Of a DNA stretch of 64,000 bases, positions 39,559 to 48,523 are shown piece by piece. This stretch comes from Rhynchopus euleeides (lineage: Eukaryota > Euglenozoa > Diplonemea > Diplonemida > Diplonemidae). The notes under the pieces are model-generated. The model had not been told where the DNA came from. It did no database searches and saw only the letters and a list, made by a program, of their open reading frames with translations. The stretch spans positions 3,782,001 to 3,846,000 of the forward strand of contig OY723237.1 in assembly GCA_963210315.1 (NCBI GenBank). Reading direction: 5' to 3'. The position numbers and the translations under genes are program-made. The first letter of the stretch is position 1, and every line of letters begins with the position of its first letter.

Positions 39559-40470
39559 GTCGTTGAGGTTGATTTGCTACTGATGAGCAGGCTGGCCGTC
39601 TGCCCTTTTGCCTTCGGGTAAGGGTGGGGAAGCGCACCACCCTCAGCGCCCTTCATCAGGCCACTGACGCCGCTCCCCCGGCTGGCTGCTCTCCCCCAGA
39701 CGTTGCCTTGCTGGCCAGCTGAGGATTACACAAGAGAGGACACCCCGCCCCACACCCTCCTCTGACCCGGTTTGTGTTGCTGTTGTGTTGCTGCTGCCTC
39801 CCCACGCCTGCCACCCTCGCACCTGATCCTGTCATGCGGCAGTGGGTGTGTGCAGAAGCCGAGCCTCTCCCTCCAGGCTGTGTGCAAGGGTGACAGCCCT
39901 TGGTGGTGCATTGCAAGGGTGGGGACCCGTGTACTGATGTTTTTGCTCCTCGGTTCGTGAGTGTTGCCACCAGCGAAGTGTCTGGCTTTGTGTGCGTTTT
40001 GTGTCTGTGGTTCAATGCGTGTTAGGTGTGTGTGGTTCAATCTGCGCACTGCAGGGTGTACTTTCGATGGCTCTGTCTCAGCACACCTTGTGGTGTGCCA
40101 TGCGCTTGTGCGGTGTCCGTGCGGGGTGACCCTCCTTCATCACTCACAGCAGTGGGGCAGCACAGAGCCAGCGTGTTCTTTTCTTTTCTTGTTTGCTCTC
40201 CCATGCGATCCCCCAGCAGGGGGTGTCGCTGTGTGAAACGTCAACGCATCATACCATTCGAGACTTTGGTAGGCGGGGGGGAACTGGAGCCACACTTGCC
40301 CCGAGAAGGGGTGCCACGGTGAAGGAAAGTTCTAAGGTAGTATATAGTCGTGGAATCAGCCCACCCACACCACTGTTTCGTCGACCCACGTGATACATTC
40401 AGAAAGAACCAGCCTGTGGAGGTGTGCCGCAAGGACTCTGTGTGGCAATCGCCTCAGCACCCAACCACCC
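39559..40470 (+). repeat. Conserved intergenic unit, copy A (upstream of gene copy 2)
   Basis: Nearly collinear with 49906-50820 and 52690-53600. Shared landmarks are GTTGAGGTTGATT at the start, the block 'GCCCTTCATCAGGCCACTGACGCC', a T/C tract with AG near 40218, and the block around 'GGAATCAGCCCACCCACACC' near 40350. No protein-coding reading is conserved. It probably carries the 3' processing signals of one gene and the splice signals of the next. Confidence 0.8.
40175..40219 (+). promoter_or_regulatory. Candidate trans-splice acceptor in intergenic unit A
   Basis: The pyrimidine tract TTCTTTTCTTTTCTTG... is followed by CCCCCAGCAG, with AG at 40215-40219. The same arrangement is kept in units B and C, which argues that it is functional. 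It lies more than 600 bp from the next start, so a second acceptor closer to the gene may be used. Confidence 0.4.
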
Positions 40471-40471
40471 A

Positions 40472-40534
40472 CCCCTATCGTTGTACACGACGCTCACTCT
40501 CGACAATCGAACCCCCTATCGTTGTACACGACGC
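40472..40534. repeat. 22-bp direct duplication flanking a 19-bp insert
   Basis: 40472-40493 and 40513-40534 are identical over 22 bases. Between them lies a 19-base piece containing CTCTCGACAATC, which is also found near the end of the short element at 62346-62405. This looks like a target duplication around a heavily truncated retroposon. Confidence 0.55.
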
Positions 40535-40850
40535 GCTGTCGGGATCACAACCTATTGATTCGACAGGTAACTGGCTGGGAAAGTGAAGGAAGGGTGAACT
40601 GCACGTGCACGTGGCCCACCATCCCCCACCATCTCCCCGCGATGCTTGCAGCAGACTCTGTCGTTGCCTTCATTTGCCAACCAGGCCCTCCCGGCGGGGT
40701 CTGTTGTGGGAAGGATCTGTGGGAGTGTTGGGTGGTGTGTTTTGGGCGTGTCCCTGCCGCTGTTTCATCTCGACACGCACGCTTTGCCGTGCCACAGCCA
40801 CAGCCTCTTTGCAGTGCGCGGGGGGGGGGTGGGCAGCATACAGGGGCGAT

Positions 40851-42690
40851 ATGTTCACGCTGCTGGTGTGCGCTGATCTGTACGACACCAAGGTGAACCT
40901 GGAGTTCCCGTTTGACACCCGACCCCATGATGTGAGCGAGCTGACACGTGACATCGAGAAGGTGCTAAACCAGGAGGCGGTGTACCTGCGTCCACCCGAC
41001 ACCCCTGCCTCCGAGGTGAAGGTGGTCCGCATCCAGATCTACGACGACACCAACCTGAACTGGACGGACCTGAGGAGCAGCTCGCAGCTGCATGAATACG
41101 ACCAGCTCTTCGTCTTCCAGCCGCAGTCGGCGTGGCACGTCGACCTGCAGGAGGACCTCCTCGCACCCCGCCCCCCCTCCACGGGCCCGGTACCCCCGTC
41201 CCACCAGCTGGAGAATGTGGGCGATATGTTCACGCTGCTGGTGTGCGCCGATCTGTACGGCAACAAGGTGAACCTGGAACTCCCGTTTGGCACCCGATCC
41301 GATGATGTGAGTGAGCTGACACGTGACATCGAGAAGGTGCTATATCAGGAGGAGGTGTACCTGCGTCCACCCGGCTTCCCCGCCTCCGAGGTGAAGGTGG
41401 TCCGCATCCAGATCTACGACGACACCTACCTGAAGTGGATGGACCTGGTGAGCAGCTCGCAGCTTCATGAATACGACCAGCTCTACGTCCTCCAGCGGCC
41501 ATCGGCGTGGCACGTCGACCTGCAGAAGGACCTCCCCGCACCCCGCCCCCCCTCCACGGGCCAGGCACCCCCGCCCCACCAGCCGGGCACAGCCGAATTG
41601 GAAGCTACACCGGCATACACCACCACCGCACAGCCTCTGGGCAGCAGAATTGCGGGAGAGAGTGCCATATTCCCGGTGTCTGCGGTGACCGTTCTGCGCG
41701 GTGGCCTGGTGGAGGTGCTCCTCCCGTTTGGCACGCGACCCCGTGATGTGTGCCAGCTGACACGCGCAATCGAGGCGGTGTTAATGCAGGGGGCGGAATA
41801 CCAGCTCCTCGGCGCCCCTGCTGCAGAGGTGAAGGTGGGACACATCCATGCATACAGTGACAGTCTCAAGAAGTGGGTCCCGCTGCTCTCCACCTCGGAG
41901 CTGCGTGAGTATGGCCAGCTCTGCGCCTTCCAGTCGGGGATGGATCCCGTGAAAGACCTCCCCAGTAGTTCTGCCCTCGCCGGCCTGCCCTTCGTGGGCC
42001 CTGCCGTACCCCTCTTTCGGGGAAACCCCAGGGGACAAGCCTGCCGAATCCGGAAGCACCGCCAACCCGCGAAGCCCAGATGCTGAGAGCGGTGTGCCCT
42101 TCATGCTCGCGGCCTGCTGCGAACTCGGCGGGGAGATGGTAAACCTGGAGATTATATTCCCCTTCTCCAGAAGGCCGACTGTGTCTGAGATTGTCGCAGC
42201 GGTTCAGAAGGCTTTCTATTTTGAGGCAAAGGGCCTGCAGCGGCCCGTTCCCAAGCTGCTGCCACGTAACCTGCGTATCCTTGATATGATCTTCGACAGG
42301 TGGGCACCGCTGCAGCAGGCAATTATCCACGCTGGCAGCCAGGTGTTTGTATTGAACCCAGATTCAGGCGCGAAGAATGCAGACGGTATTGATTTTCCTG
42401 CAGCACGCCGGGCGTACACCCTTCCCATCCCATCCCCTCCTGAAGGTGTGGACAATGGCAGCTGCACTGATAGCTTCCTCAGCGTCGAGACCGAAGAGCC
42501 CTTCACTCTGCTGGCCTGCTCTGACATAGGCGGGGAGAAGATAAACCTGGAGATTGAATTCCCCGGAAAGCCAACTGCGCAGGAGGTTGCCCGAAAGGTC
42601 CAGGCAGCATTCGATTCTGAGGCGCTGAGCCTGGGGCAACCCCTTCCCAACCTCTCGCCATCTGAAATGAGAATCTTCGACGAGACTTTT
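40851..42690 (+). pseudogene. BILBO1-NTD-like gene copy 2, 5' part (frameshifted, then split)
   Basis: ATG 40851 opens MFTLLVCADLYDTKVNLEF. Two near-identical first-type domains (40851-41215 and 41227-41590) end in the phrase 'YDQL(F/Y)V..(Q)..SAWHVDLQ', the part most like BILBO1. A second-type domain follows (about 41666-41960). Near 42020 one extra base relative to copies 1 and 3 shifts the frame, so the open frame stops at 42086; homology resumes at 42094 in another frame. It then continues through a third and part of a fourth domain until the retroelement boundary at 42690-42692. The frameshift plus two insertions make a functional full-length product unlikely, although the first ~390 codons remain open. 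Confidence 0.75.
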
Positions 42691-42691
42691 T

Positions 42692-42785
42692 TTGGAAGAA
42701 CAGCTAGCTTTTCGCACTAAAAAGACTCGTGGCAGCGTTCGGTATCTGCACACATGCACTAGCAGGCACCGTTCGTACAAACAAA
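42692..42785 (+). repeat. Split repeat A1
   Basis: Begins TTGGAAGAACAGCTAGC; identical to A2 (46931-47024) as far as compared. Confidence 0.9.
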
Positions 42786-42809
42786 AACTGGGTTCGTACT
42801 CAGTAGAAT

Positions 42810-44348
42810 ATGTCGCAGCTGAGCTCGGTCGATTGGAGCAAGGTCACAGTACCTGTCCTTCCTGAGGGCGTTAAGCCCGCCGAGCCGCGTGCGCGCTGCA
42901 TCTTTCCGCGCTGTGCCATCGAGCACAAGAGCGCGGAGTCGGAGCAGTGCTGGAGGTGTGGGTGCCGGGGCCGGGTGATCTGCCCTGAGTGGAAGGCAGT
43001 GTCAGGCGAAACAGGGGCCCTCAACCCGTTTGTGAAGGGCGAAGGGGCGAGCGAGTGGTGTTGCCCGCTGTGCGCGTTCGCTGTGGGAAGCGGTGAGGAC
43101 CCGGAAGGGGACCGGACCACGAAAGCGAGCGCAGAGGAAAAGGTGAGTGCGGCCGCGACTGAAGTGGCTGAGGCCTTCTCCGTGCCCTTCCCTAACACAC
43201 AGCACTCCCCCCAGGCCCCTGCAGAACCTGTCTTCCCTCCCTCTGTCGTGCCCTCCCTCCCCTCCCCTGTCCCTCAAGGACATGTGCATCCCGTTAACGC
43301 CCCTCAAGGGCCGGGCTCTGCAAGGCCAGCGAACCAAGTGCACCCACTGCAGGCCCCTCAAGGGCCAGGTGCTGTCGCGCAAGCCGCCCCTCTGGGTTTC
43401 GTCCAGCCTACCTATGCCCCTCAAGGGCCGGGCTCGGTGTTACCGACAGGCCAAGTGCACCCCATGTACGCCCCTCAAGGGTCGGGCTCTGCCACTCTGT
43501 CCGCTCAGGGGCACCCAATGCAAGCCCCTCAAGGGCTGGGTGCTGTCCCTCATGCGGCCCCCCAGGGGATCGTCCAGCCCACGTATGCCCCTCAAGGGTT
43601 GGGTTCGGTGTCACAGACAGGACACTCCCTGTACCCCCCTCAGGGGCAGGGCTCCGCAACACTCCCGTACCCGCATGCTCCTCAGGGAGTGGGTCCCGCC
43701 ATGCCTGCTGTCCCTCAAGGACAGGGGCCATTCGTGTACGCCCCTCAAGGGTACGGCACGGCGTACGCCGCTCAGAACCCCTACGCAGCCATGCCGAGTT
43801 ATGGAGGGCAGTGGCCAGCGGAAGAGCTTCCCGATTTGGCGCGGGTTGTCACATGGCTCCCCTTCCTGAACGACCCGAACAAGCTGGAAAGCTTGTGGAC
43901 GCACCTGATCATGCGCCATGACGCTCCGGCTGCCGCCACCCAGAGCTCCCAGTTTCACGAGCGTCGTGTCCTCCTGAAGAGCCTGCGGAGGATGATGTAC
44001 ATGCAGGGGGCGGCATCTATGGGGGTCCTGATGAACGACATGGTGGTTCGCCTCGAGGCCATCCTAGTCAAGGAGGTGCTGATCGAGGCTGGCCTGCGCC
44101 GCGAGCAGGCGGCTGTGGGCGCAGGGGAGTTCGAGGAGCGACTGGCGGCCCTCCCCTTCATGTCGGTGACGCGCGAGAAGATGACAACCCTGCAGTCTGA
44201 GGCCCGCCTGGCGGCCCAACGCCACAAGCCCAGTGCGGAGCCGAGCCCTCGCAACCCGCAGAGGCCGAAGGGGGGAGACCGGGTTACCGGATACAAGCAC
44301 AAGGGGGGTTTTCAGCAGGGCGGAAAAGGGAAGCACCCTCGCCAATGA
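42810..44348 (+). CDS. Gag-like protein of the VIPER/Ngaro-like element (512 aa)
   Basis: Starts at ATG 42810, 25 bp inside A1. The first ~95 residues carry a Cys/His cluster (RCIFPRCAIEH, QCWRCGCRGRVICPEW, WCCPLCAF) that could bind two zinc ions. About 150-315 is a run of imperfect ~18-20-residue Pro/Gln/Gly repeats of the type APQGPGSVLPTGQVHPMY. About 320-465 is a predicted helical domain (ARVVTWLPFLNDPNKLESLW...), probably capsid-like. The C-terminus is basic (KGGFQQGGKGKHPRQ). Its stop overlaps an ATG (ATGA at 44345-44348), hinting at coupled translation of a downstream frame. Position in the element and architecture support Gag; sequence homology is not demonstrable by eye. Confidence 0.7.
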   Translation: MSQLSSVDWSKVTVPVLPEGVKPAEPRARCIFPRCAIEHKSAESEQCWRCGCRGRVICPEWKAVSGETGALNPFVKGEGASEWCCPLCAFAVGSGEDPEGDRTTKASAEEKVSAAATEVAEAFSVPFPNTQHSPQAPAEPVFPPSVVPSLPSPVPQGHVHPVNAPQGPGSARPANQVHPLQAPQGPGAVAQAAPLGFVQPTYAPQGPGSVLPTGQVHPMYAPQGSGSATLSAQGHPMQAPQGLGAVPHAAPQGIVQPTYAPQGLGSVSQTGHSLYPPQGQGSATLPYPHAPQGVGPAMPAVPQGQGPFVYAPQGYGTAYAAQNPYAAMPSYGGQWPAEELPDLARVVTWLPFLNDPNKLESLWTHLIMRHDAPAAATQSSQFHERRVLLKSLRRMMYMQGAASMGVLMNDMVVRLEAILVKEVLIEAGLRREQAAVGAGEFEERLAALPFMSVTREKMTTLQSEARLAAQRHKPSAEPSPRNPQRPKGGDRVTGYKHKGGFQQGGKGKHPRQ

Positions 44349-44384
44349 CTGGGCCCCTGGGCTCCCCTCCTCGAGCGGCACCAG

Positions 44385-45260
44385 GTGCGCAGACCTGCAC
44401 CGCCCGTCTCAGAGGAGGGCTACAACGACTTGCGGCACGAGACGTCGTCCTTCCTGACGGGGTGCTACCGGGAGAGTTCTCTCCGGGCGATGATCTCCGT
44501 GGAAGCTCGTGCCGCGCAGTTTTACGCAAATCTTTCTCCCCACGACCCCAACTTAGATCCCGAGATGGCCTTCTTGATGTGGCTCAGGTCGCTCATGCAG
44601 CAGTCGAGGATCTCCCCCGCGAGTGCCAGGCAGTACCTGACGTACCACGCCATGGCGAAGATCTCCTCCGGCGAGGCGTTCCGGAGGGCAACCCTCCAAA
44701 TACCCAGGGAGGAAAGACGGCAGCCGGAGATAGTGAACCCGAACAGGGTGTTCAACGTTGTTTTTCGCAAGCCGGTAAGCCTCCCGGCTGTGGCCCTCGC
44801 TCTGCAGTGGAGCACGGGGTGCCGGTGGAGCGACATGGAGAGGCTGCGGTGCCGGGATGTCAGCTTCCTGGACTCGGGCTACATCATGGTGGTGTTTGTG
44901 GGAGGAAAGACAGATCTCTCCCAGAAAGGACAGGCCCTCCTGCTACCCCCTACAGGCCGATACATCGGCCTCCTGCGCCACTGGATCACTCATCGGCAGC
45001 AAGTGTCCCCTCAAGGGACCTTGTTCCAGGGCCTGCAATATGCCCACTACAACACCTACCTGCGGGACTCTCTATGCATCCTGTCCCACGGTATCCGGCG
45101 GAGTGCCCTGCAGGTTACCGCGGAGGCGGCGGGACAGCGTGCCGCCCAACACCTAGCTCGGCATCGGAACGCAGCTTCAACGGAACAGTATCTCCCGCCT
45201 CAACTATGGCAAGCGACTCTGGAGACGAAGGAAGCGACGCGGATCTTGCAGAGTCAGTAA
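44385..45260 (+). CDS. Tyrosine recombinase (integrase) of the VIPER/Ngaro-like element
   Basis: The frame is open from 44385 (GTG); the first ATG is 44490. The C-terminal catalytic domain shows the expected set: Arg in TGCRWSDMERL, Lys in VFVGGKTDLSQKG, H-x-x-R in SHGIRRSAL, His/Arg in LARHRNA, and the nucleophilic Tyr in STEQYL. An N-terminal helical region around MWLRSLMQQSRISPASARQY corresponds to the core-binding domain. The enzyme would integrate the circular cDNA by recombination at the T-run core. The end overlaps the start of the RT ORF by 55 bp. It may be expressed by frameshift from Gag, since the GTG start is weak. Confidence 0.85.
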   Translation: MRRPAPPVSEEGYNDLRHETSSFLTGCYRESSLRAMISVEARAAQFYANLSPHDPNLDPEMAFLMWLRSLMQQSRISPASARQYLTYHAMAKISSGEAFRRATLQIPREERRQPEIVNPNRVFNVVFRKPVSLPAVALALQWSTGCRWSDMERLRCRDVSFLDSGYIMVVFVGGKTDLSQKGQALLLPPTGRYIGLLRHWITHRQQVSPQGTLFQGLQYAHYNTYLRDSLCILSHGIRRSALQVTAEAAGQRAAQHLARHRNAASTEQYLPPQLWQATLETKEATRILQSQ

Positions 45261-46840
45261 GTGATTCTGGTGATTCCCTGGCATCAGTGCACAGCCTGTA
45301 TCGGAGTTCTCCTTTTCGCATGTACCTGAAGTACTACGACTACGCCTCTGCCTGGGTGGACTCGCGCTTCTCCGCTGCCCCCCGGGCTTCCTACGAAGGA
45401 ATTATCTCAGAGGCTACCCCAGGCACCATCTACATTGTGCAGCTGCTGAGGGACTTCCCAGCCCTGGGGGAGAACTTTCGATGGTTTACTGATGCAGACT
45501 TCCTCTACAGGCTCATCGATCAGGGTTTGAAGCCGCGGCCGGGCCCCCTGAACACGAAGATCTTACCACATGTGGGGCGCCTCGACAGCCTCGGGATCAC
45601 AGAGTCCTCCCCCAAGGCGGCTTCCAGTGTGACCTGGTACCAGGGCGTCTTCTGCGTGCCGAAGAAGGCGGCGGGTTCCCTCAGGTTCATCATGTCCTGC
45701 CGAGCCATCAACAGTGCTCTTGACATGACTTCCCTTCCACGCTGCCATCTGCCGTCGTACGGCGAGATCCTCGCCACCGTCTTCGGGGCTTCCCTGGTGA
45801 TGCAGTTTGACTTTAAGAGTTTCTTCTTTCAGTTCGGCTTGCCGATGGATGTGCGCCCATACTTTGCCTTCAGGGCATGCCGCCTTCACCGACGCATGAC
45901 TCGACTCCCTATGGGCTACGCACCAGCTCCCCAGGCCGCACAAGCGCTGACAAGTGCACTGATACAGAAGAGCTGCACAGGGACGAATGCGCAGGGCCTG
46001 GCGTGGATAGACAACGCCATTTTTTGCGGCGACAGTGTGAGCCTGGCGAGGGTGCATCAAGCGTTCAAGCAGCTGTGCGAGAAGTACAACGTGGTGATCG
46101 GCGACTACGAGGCCCCTGCTGCTTACACCACTCTCCTCGGGATTGAGGTTGACTTGCGTCAACGGCGGTGGCGCATGGACCCTACGTGGGTGATGAAGAC
46201 CCTTCCCGCTGCTCAGAGCCTGCTGTCCAGCGGTCAGGGTACCCTGCGCACCTGGTGGCGTATCTGCGGGGCATTCTTGTGGAGATACCACGCGCTCCGT
46301 CTCCCGCTGCATGGCGCCTTGACGATACTCACCTGGATGTCTCAGACCTCTCGGCTTCATCTGCCATGGGATGCTCCTTACGTGATGGGGGACAGAGTCT
46401 GTCGGGCTCTTCAGTTACAGGCTGACGCACTGGCGCGAAACGACTGGCAGTCGTGGGTGGTGCGGGAGCGTCTGGTGGTCCAGGTGGTCTGTGATGCGAG
46501 CCTATCAGGCTGGGCCGTGGTCCAGGAGGACCTCCGCCCTCTCTATGGCGCCTTCTGGGGCGAGCTTGCAGCTGCGACAATATTCCTGAAGGAGTTGTTT
46601 GCGGCCTACAAGGCTGTCTCTACGATGTGTAGCAGGCCCCGCTGGAGGGGTTATCACATCATACTCTTCAGCGACAACCAAGCGGTGATTGGGGCTATTC
46701 GCAAGGGTGTGTCCCATGTTGAGGGTGCGCAACGCTGGCTGAACGACATTCAGTACTGCCTAGAGCGCCATGACTGCAGCCTCGAGCCGGAGTACGTAAG
46801 AACGTGCGAGAACATCGCTGACCAGTACACAAGGCTCTAA
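45206..46840 (+). CDS. Reverse transcriptase-RNase H of the VIPER/Ngaro-like element
   Basis: ATG 45206 gives 544 aa; the same frame is open back to ATG 44345. RT motifs: VPKKAAGSLRFIMSCRAIN (region 2), VMQFDFKSFFFQF (motif A), RLPMGYAPAPQAAQ (motif B), and motif C read as AWIDNAIF, where the usual double Asp is Asp-Asn. RNase H follows: VVCDASLSGWAVV (first Asp), FLKELFAAYKAV (Glu), ILFSDNQAVIGAI (Asp), ENIADQYTR at the end. The relationship to the DIRS/Ngaro/VIPER branch rests on this RT-RH form and the neighbouring recombinase. No protease or AP-endonuclease is present. Confidence 0.85.
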   Translation: MASDSGDEGSDADLAESVSDSGDSLASVHSLYRSSPFRMYLKYYDYASAWVDSRFSAAPRASYEGIISEATPGTIYIVQLLRDFPALGENFRWFTDADFLYRLIDQGLKPRPGPLNTKILPHVGRLDSLGITESSPKAASSVTWYQGVFCVPKKAAGSLRFIMSCRAINSALDMTSLPRCHLPSYGEILATVFGASLVMQFDFKSFFFQFGLPMDVRPYFAFRACRLHRRMTRLPMGYAPAPQAAQALTSALIQKSCTGTNAQGLAWIDNAIFCGDSVSLARVHQAFKQLCEKYNVVIGDYEAPAAYTTLLGIEVDLRQRRWRMDPTWVMKTLPAAQSLLSSGQGTLRTWWRICGAFLWRYHALRLPLHGALTILTWMSQTSRLHLPWDAPYVMGDRVCRALQLQADALARNDWQSWVVRERLVVQVVCDASLSGWAVVQEDLRPLYGAFWGELAAATIFLKELFAAYKAVSTMCSRPRWRGYHIILFSDNQAVIGAIRKGVSHVEGAQRWLNDIQYCLERHDCSLEPEYVRTCENIADQYTRL

Positions 46841-46891
46841 GGGCGTGAATGAAAAAGGGGGGGGGGGGGGCGCGGAAGTTGTGAAATAAAG

Positions 46892-46930
46892 ACCGTTCGT
46901 ACAAACAAAGAACGCAACTCCAAGTCTTTT
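46892..46930 (+). repeat. Split repeat B1
   Basis: ACCGTTCGTACAAACAAAG... ending AAGTCTTTT; equals 47007-47046 over ~39 bp. Confidence 0.9.
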
Positions 46931-47046
46931 TTGGAAGAACAGCTAGCTTTTCGCACTAAAAAGACTCGTGGCAGCGTTCGGTATCTGCACACATGCACTA
47001 GCAGGCACCGTTCGTACAAACAAAGAACGCAACTCCAAGTCTTTTT
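46931..47046 (+). repeat. Split repeats A2 and B2 (overlapping)
   Basis: A2 is 46931-47024, equal to A1. B2 is 47007-47046, equal to B1. The shared 18 bases at 47007-47024 belong to both. Confidence 0.9.
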
Positions 47047-48056
47047 GGCCTGGGGCCCGCTGCATCAGGCGACCATCTCTAATAACGCCCAGGTGTACGC
47101 GTTCACCCCGGATACAGGCGATTGTCAGCATTTCATTCCTGCACCACGCCCGGCGTTCGCCCATCCCCGGCCCGGAATGGCGGAAGAACGCCCTGCATTT
47201 ACGCTGTGGGTGGTGACTGTTCTGCGGAGTGGCATGGTGGAAGTGCTCCTCCCGTTTGGCACGCGACCCCGTGATGTGGGCCAGCTGAAACGGGCAATCG
47301 AGGCGGTGTTCGAGCAGCAGGCAGACTACCAGCATCCCGGCGCCCCTGCTGCAGAAGTGATGAAGGTGGGACATATCCAAGCCTACAGCGACAGTCTCAA
47401 GAAGTGGGTCCCGCTGGACTCCACCTCGGAGCTGCGTGAGCATGGCCATCTCTGCGCCTTCCAGTCGGGGATGGATCCCATTCAGGACCTCCCCTGTGAC
47501 ATCCGCCCTGTCAACTTCCTCGACCCTTCCGTACCCCTCTTTCCAGAAACCTCAGGGGACAAGCCTGCCGAATCCGGAAGCACCGCCAACCCGCTAAGCC
47601 CAGATGCTGAGAGCGGTGTGCCCTTCATGCTCGCGGCCTGCTGCGAGCTCGGCGGGGAGATGGTAAACCTGGAGATTATATTCCCCTTCTCCAGAAGGCC
47701 GACTGTGTCTGAGATTGCCGCAGAGGTTCAGAAGGCTTTCTATTTTGAGGCAAAGGGCCTGCAGCGGCCCGTTCCCAAGCTGCTGCCGTATGAAATGCGT
47801 ATCCGCGATGAGATCTTCGAGAGGTGGGCACCGCTGTCTGAGGCAATGATCTACACTGGCAGCCAGGTGTTCGCATTTACCCCGGGTTCACGCGATACTC
47901 ACGATGATTTGATTATTCCTGCAGCACGCCGGGCGTACACCCTTCCCATCCCACCCCCTCCTGAAGGGGACAATGGCAATGTGCGCTGCACTGATAGATT
48001 CCTCAACAGAAAGAGCGCAAAGCCCTACACTCTGCTGGCCTGCTCTGACATTGGCG
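47047..48056 (+). pseudogene. BILBO1-NTD-like gene copy 2, middle part
   Basis: Resumes exactly where the 5' part stops (WGPLHQATI...), in the phase expected if the retroelement were absent. It then has one first-type domain (about 47180-47490), one second-type domain (47618-47960) with phrases identical to copy 1, and the start of a third-type domain. It is cut at 48056 by the 467-bp retroposon, which puts a TGA immediately after the junction. It has no start codon of its own. Confidence 0.75.
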
Positions 48057-48523
48057 TGTGATTACCCTCCTCCGAGGGGAAACTAAAGCAAGCTCTGGTA
48101 ACTCTTTTTCCGCTGTGTGCCCTGTTTCATATATGCGGAGGGGCCCTTTCTGCACGGCTTTGGTTTTATTGATGTTGTGGTGTGCGTGGTTTATTTTCCC
48201 TTTTTTTGTTGTTTTCGCAGCATTTTATGCTGTCGGGTGAGCTTCCGCCCCATGGGAGGCGCTCCTTCCGGCTTGCGCTGCCCACCCATCCCACCCCCGT
48301 CCCCTTCCCACATTCTTTCTTTTCTTTTAGGGGAGACGTCCTCGCAGTGGCTGTTTGGCCTGACGCGATTCCCCGCCTCAAAGCAGACCCACCTGGCAGC
48401 TACTCAAGGCACATGAGGAGTGAGAGGCGTCAACGGGCGCAACGCCCCTCCCTGCGGTCCGGCTTCCGCCACGTGGCTGACTCAAAGCAGCGAAGTGACC
48501 AACGGGAGCGACATGAAAAAAAA
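48057..48523 (+). mobile_element. 467-bp retroposon (SINE-like or processed RNA) with A tail
   Basis: Flanked by the 7-bp duplication ATTGGCG at 48050-48056 and 48524-48530, and ends in a short A run. Paralogous copies lack it, so the limits are certain to within a few bases. The insert holds GTGAGC near 48237 and a TTTCTTTTCTTTTAG stretch near 48332, like an unspliced intron. There is no significant coding frame. Target duplication plus A tail imply reverse transcription by a non-LTR element, possibly one related to the LINE at 54-62 kb. The source RNA is not recognised. Confidence 0.75.

Larger units (their letters stand above)
42692..47046 (+). mobile_element. VIPER/Ngaro-like tyrosine-recombinase retrotransposon, complete
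   Basis: Split direct repeats have the A1-[ORFs]-B1-A2-B2 pattern typical of Ngaro, PAT and VIPER elements: A1 42692-42785, B1 46892-46930, A2 46931-47024, B2 47007-47046. A1 and A2 agree over about 94 bp, B1 and B2 over about 39. Three ORFs lie in the order Gag-like, tyrosine recombinase, RT-RNase H, the order known for VIPER. No target duplication is present, as expected for recombinase-mediated integration. The empty site exists in copy 3 at about 52211-52224, so the boundaries are known to within the T run. All three ORFs are open, suggesting recent activity. Confidence 0.88.

Noticed and set aside
48237..48342. Cis-spliced intron interrupting BILBO1-like copy 2
   Set aside because: GT and AG are present, but the whole 467-bp block is bounded by a 7-bp duplication and A tail, so it is an insertion; splicing only 48237-48342 would not restore the gene.
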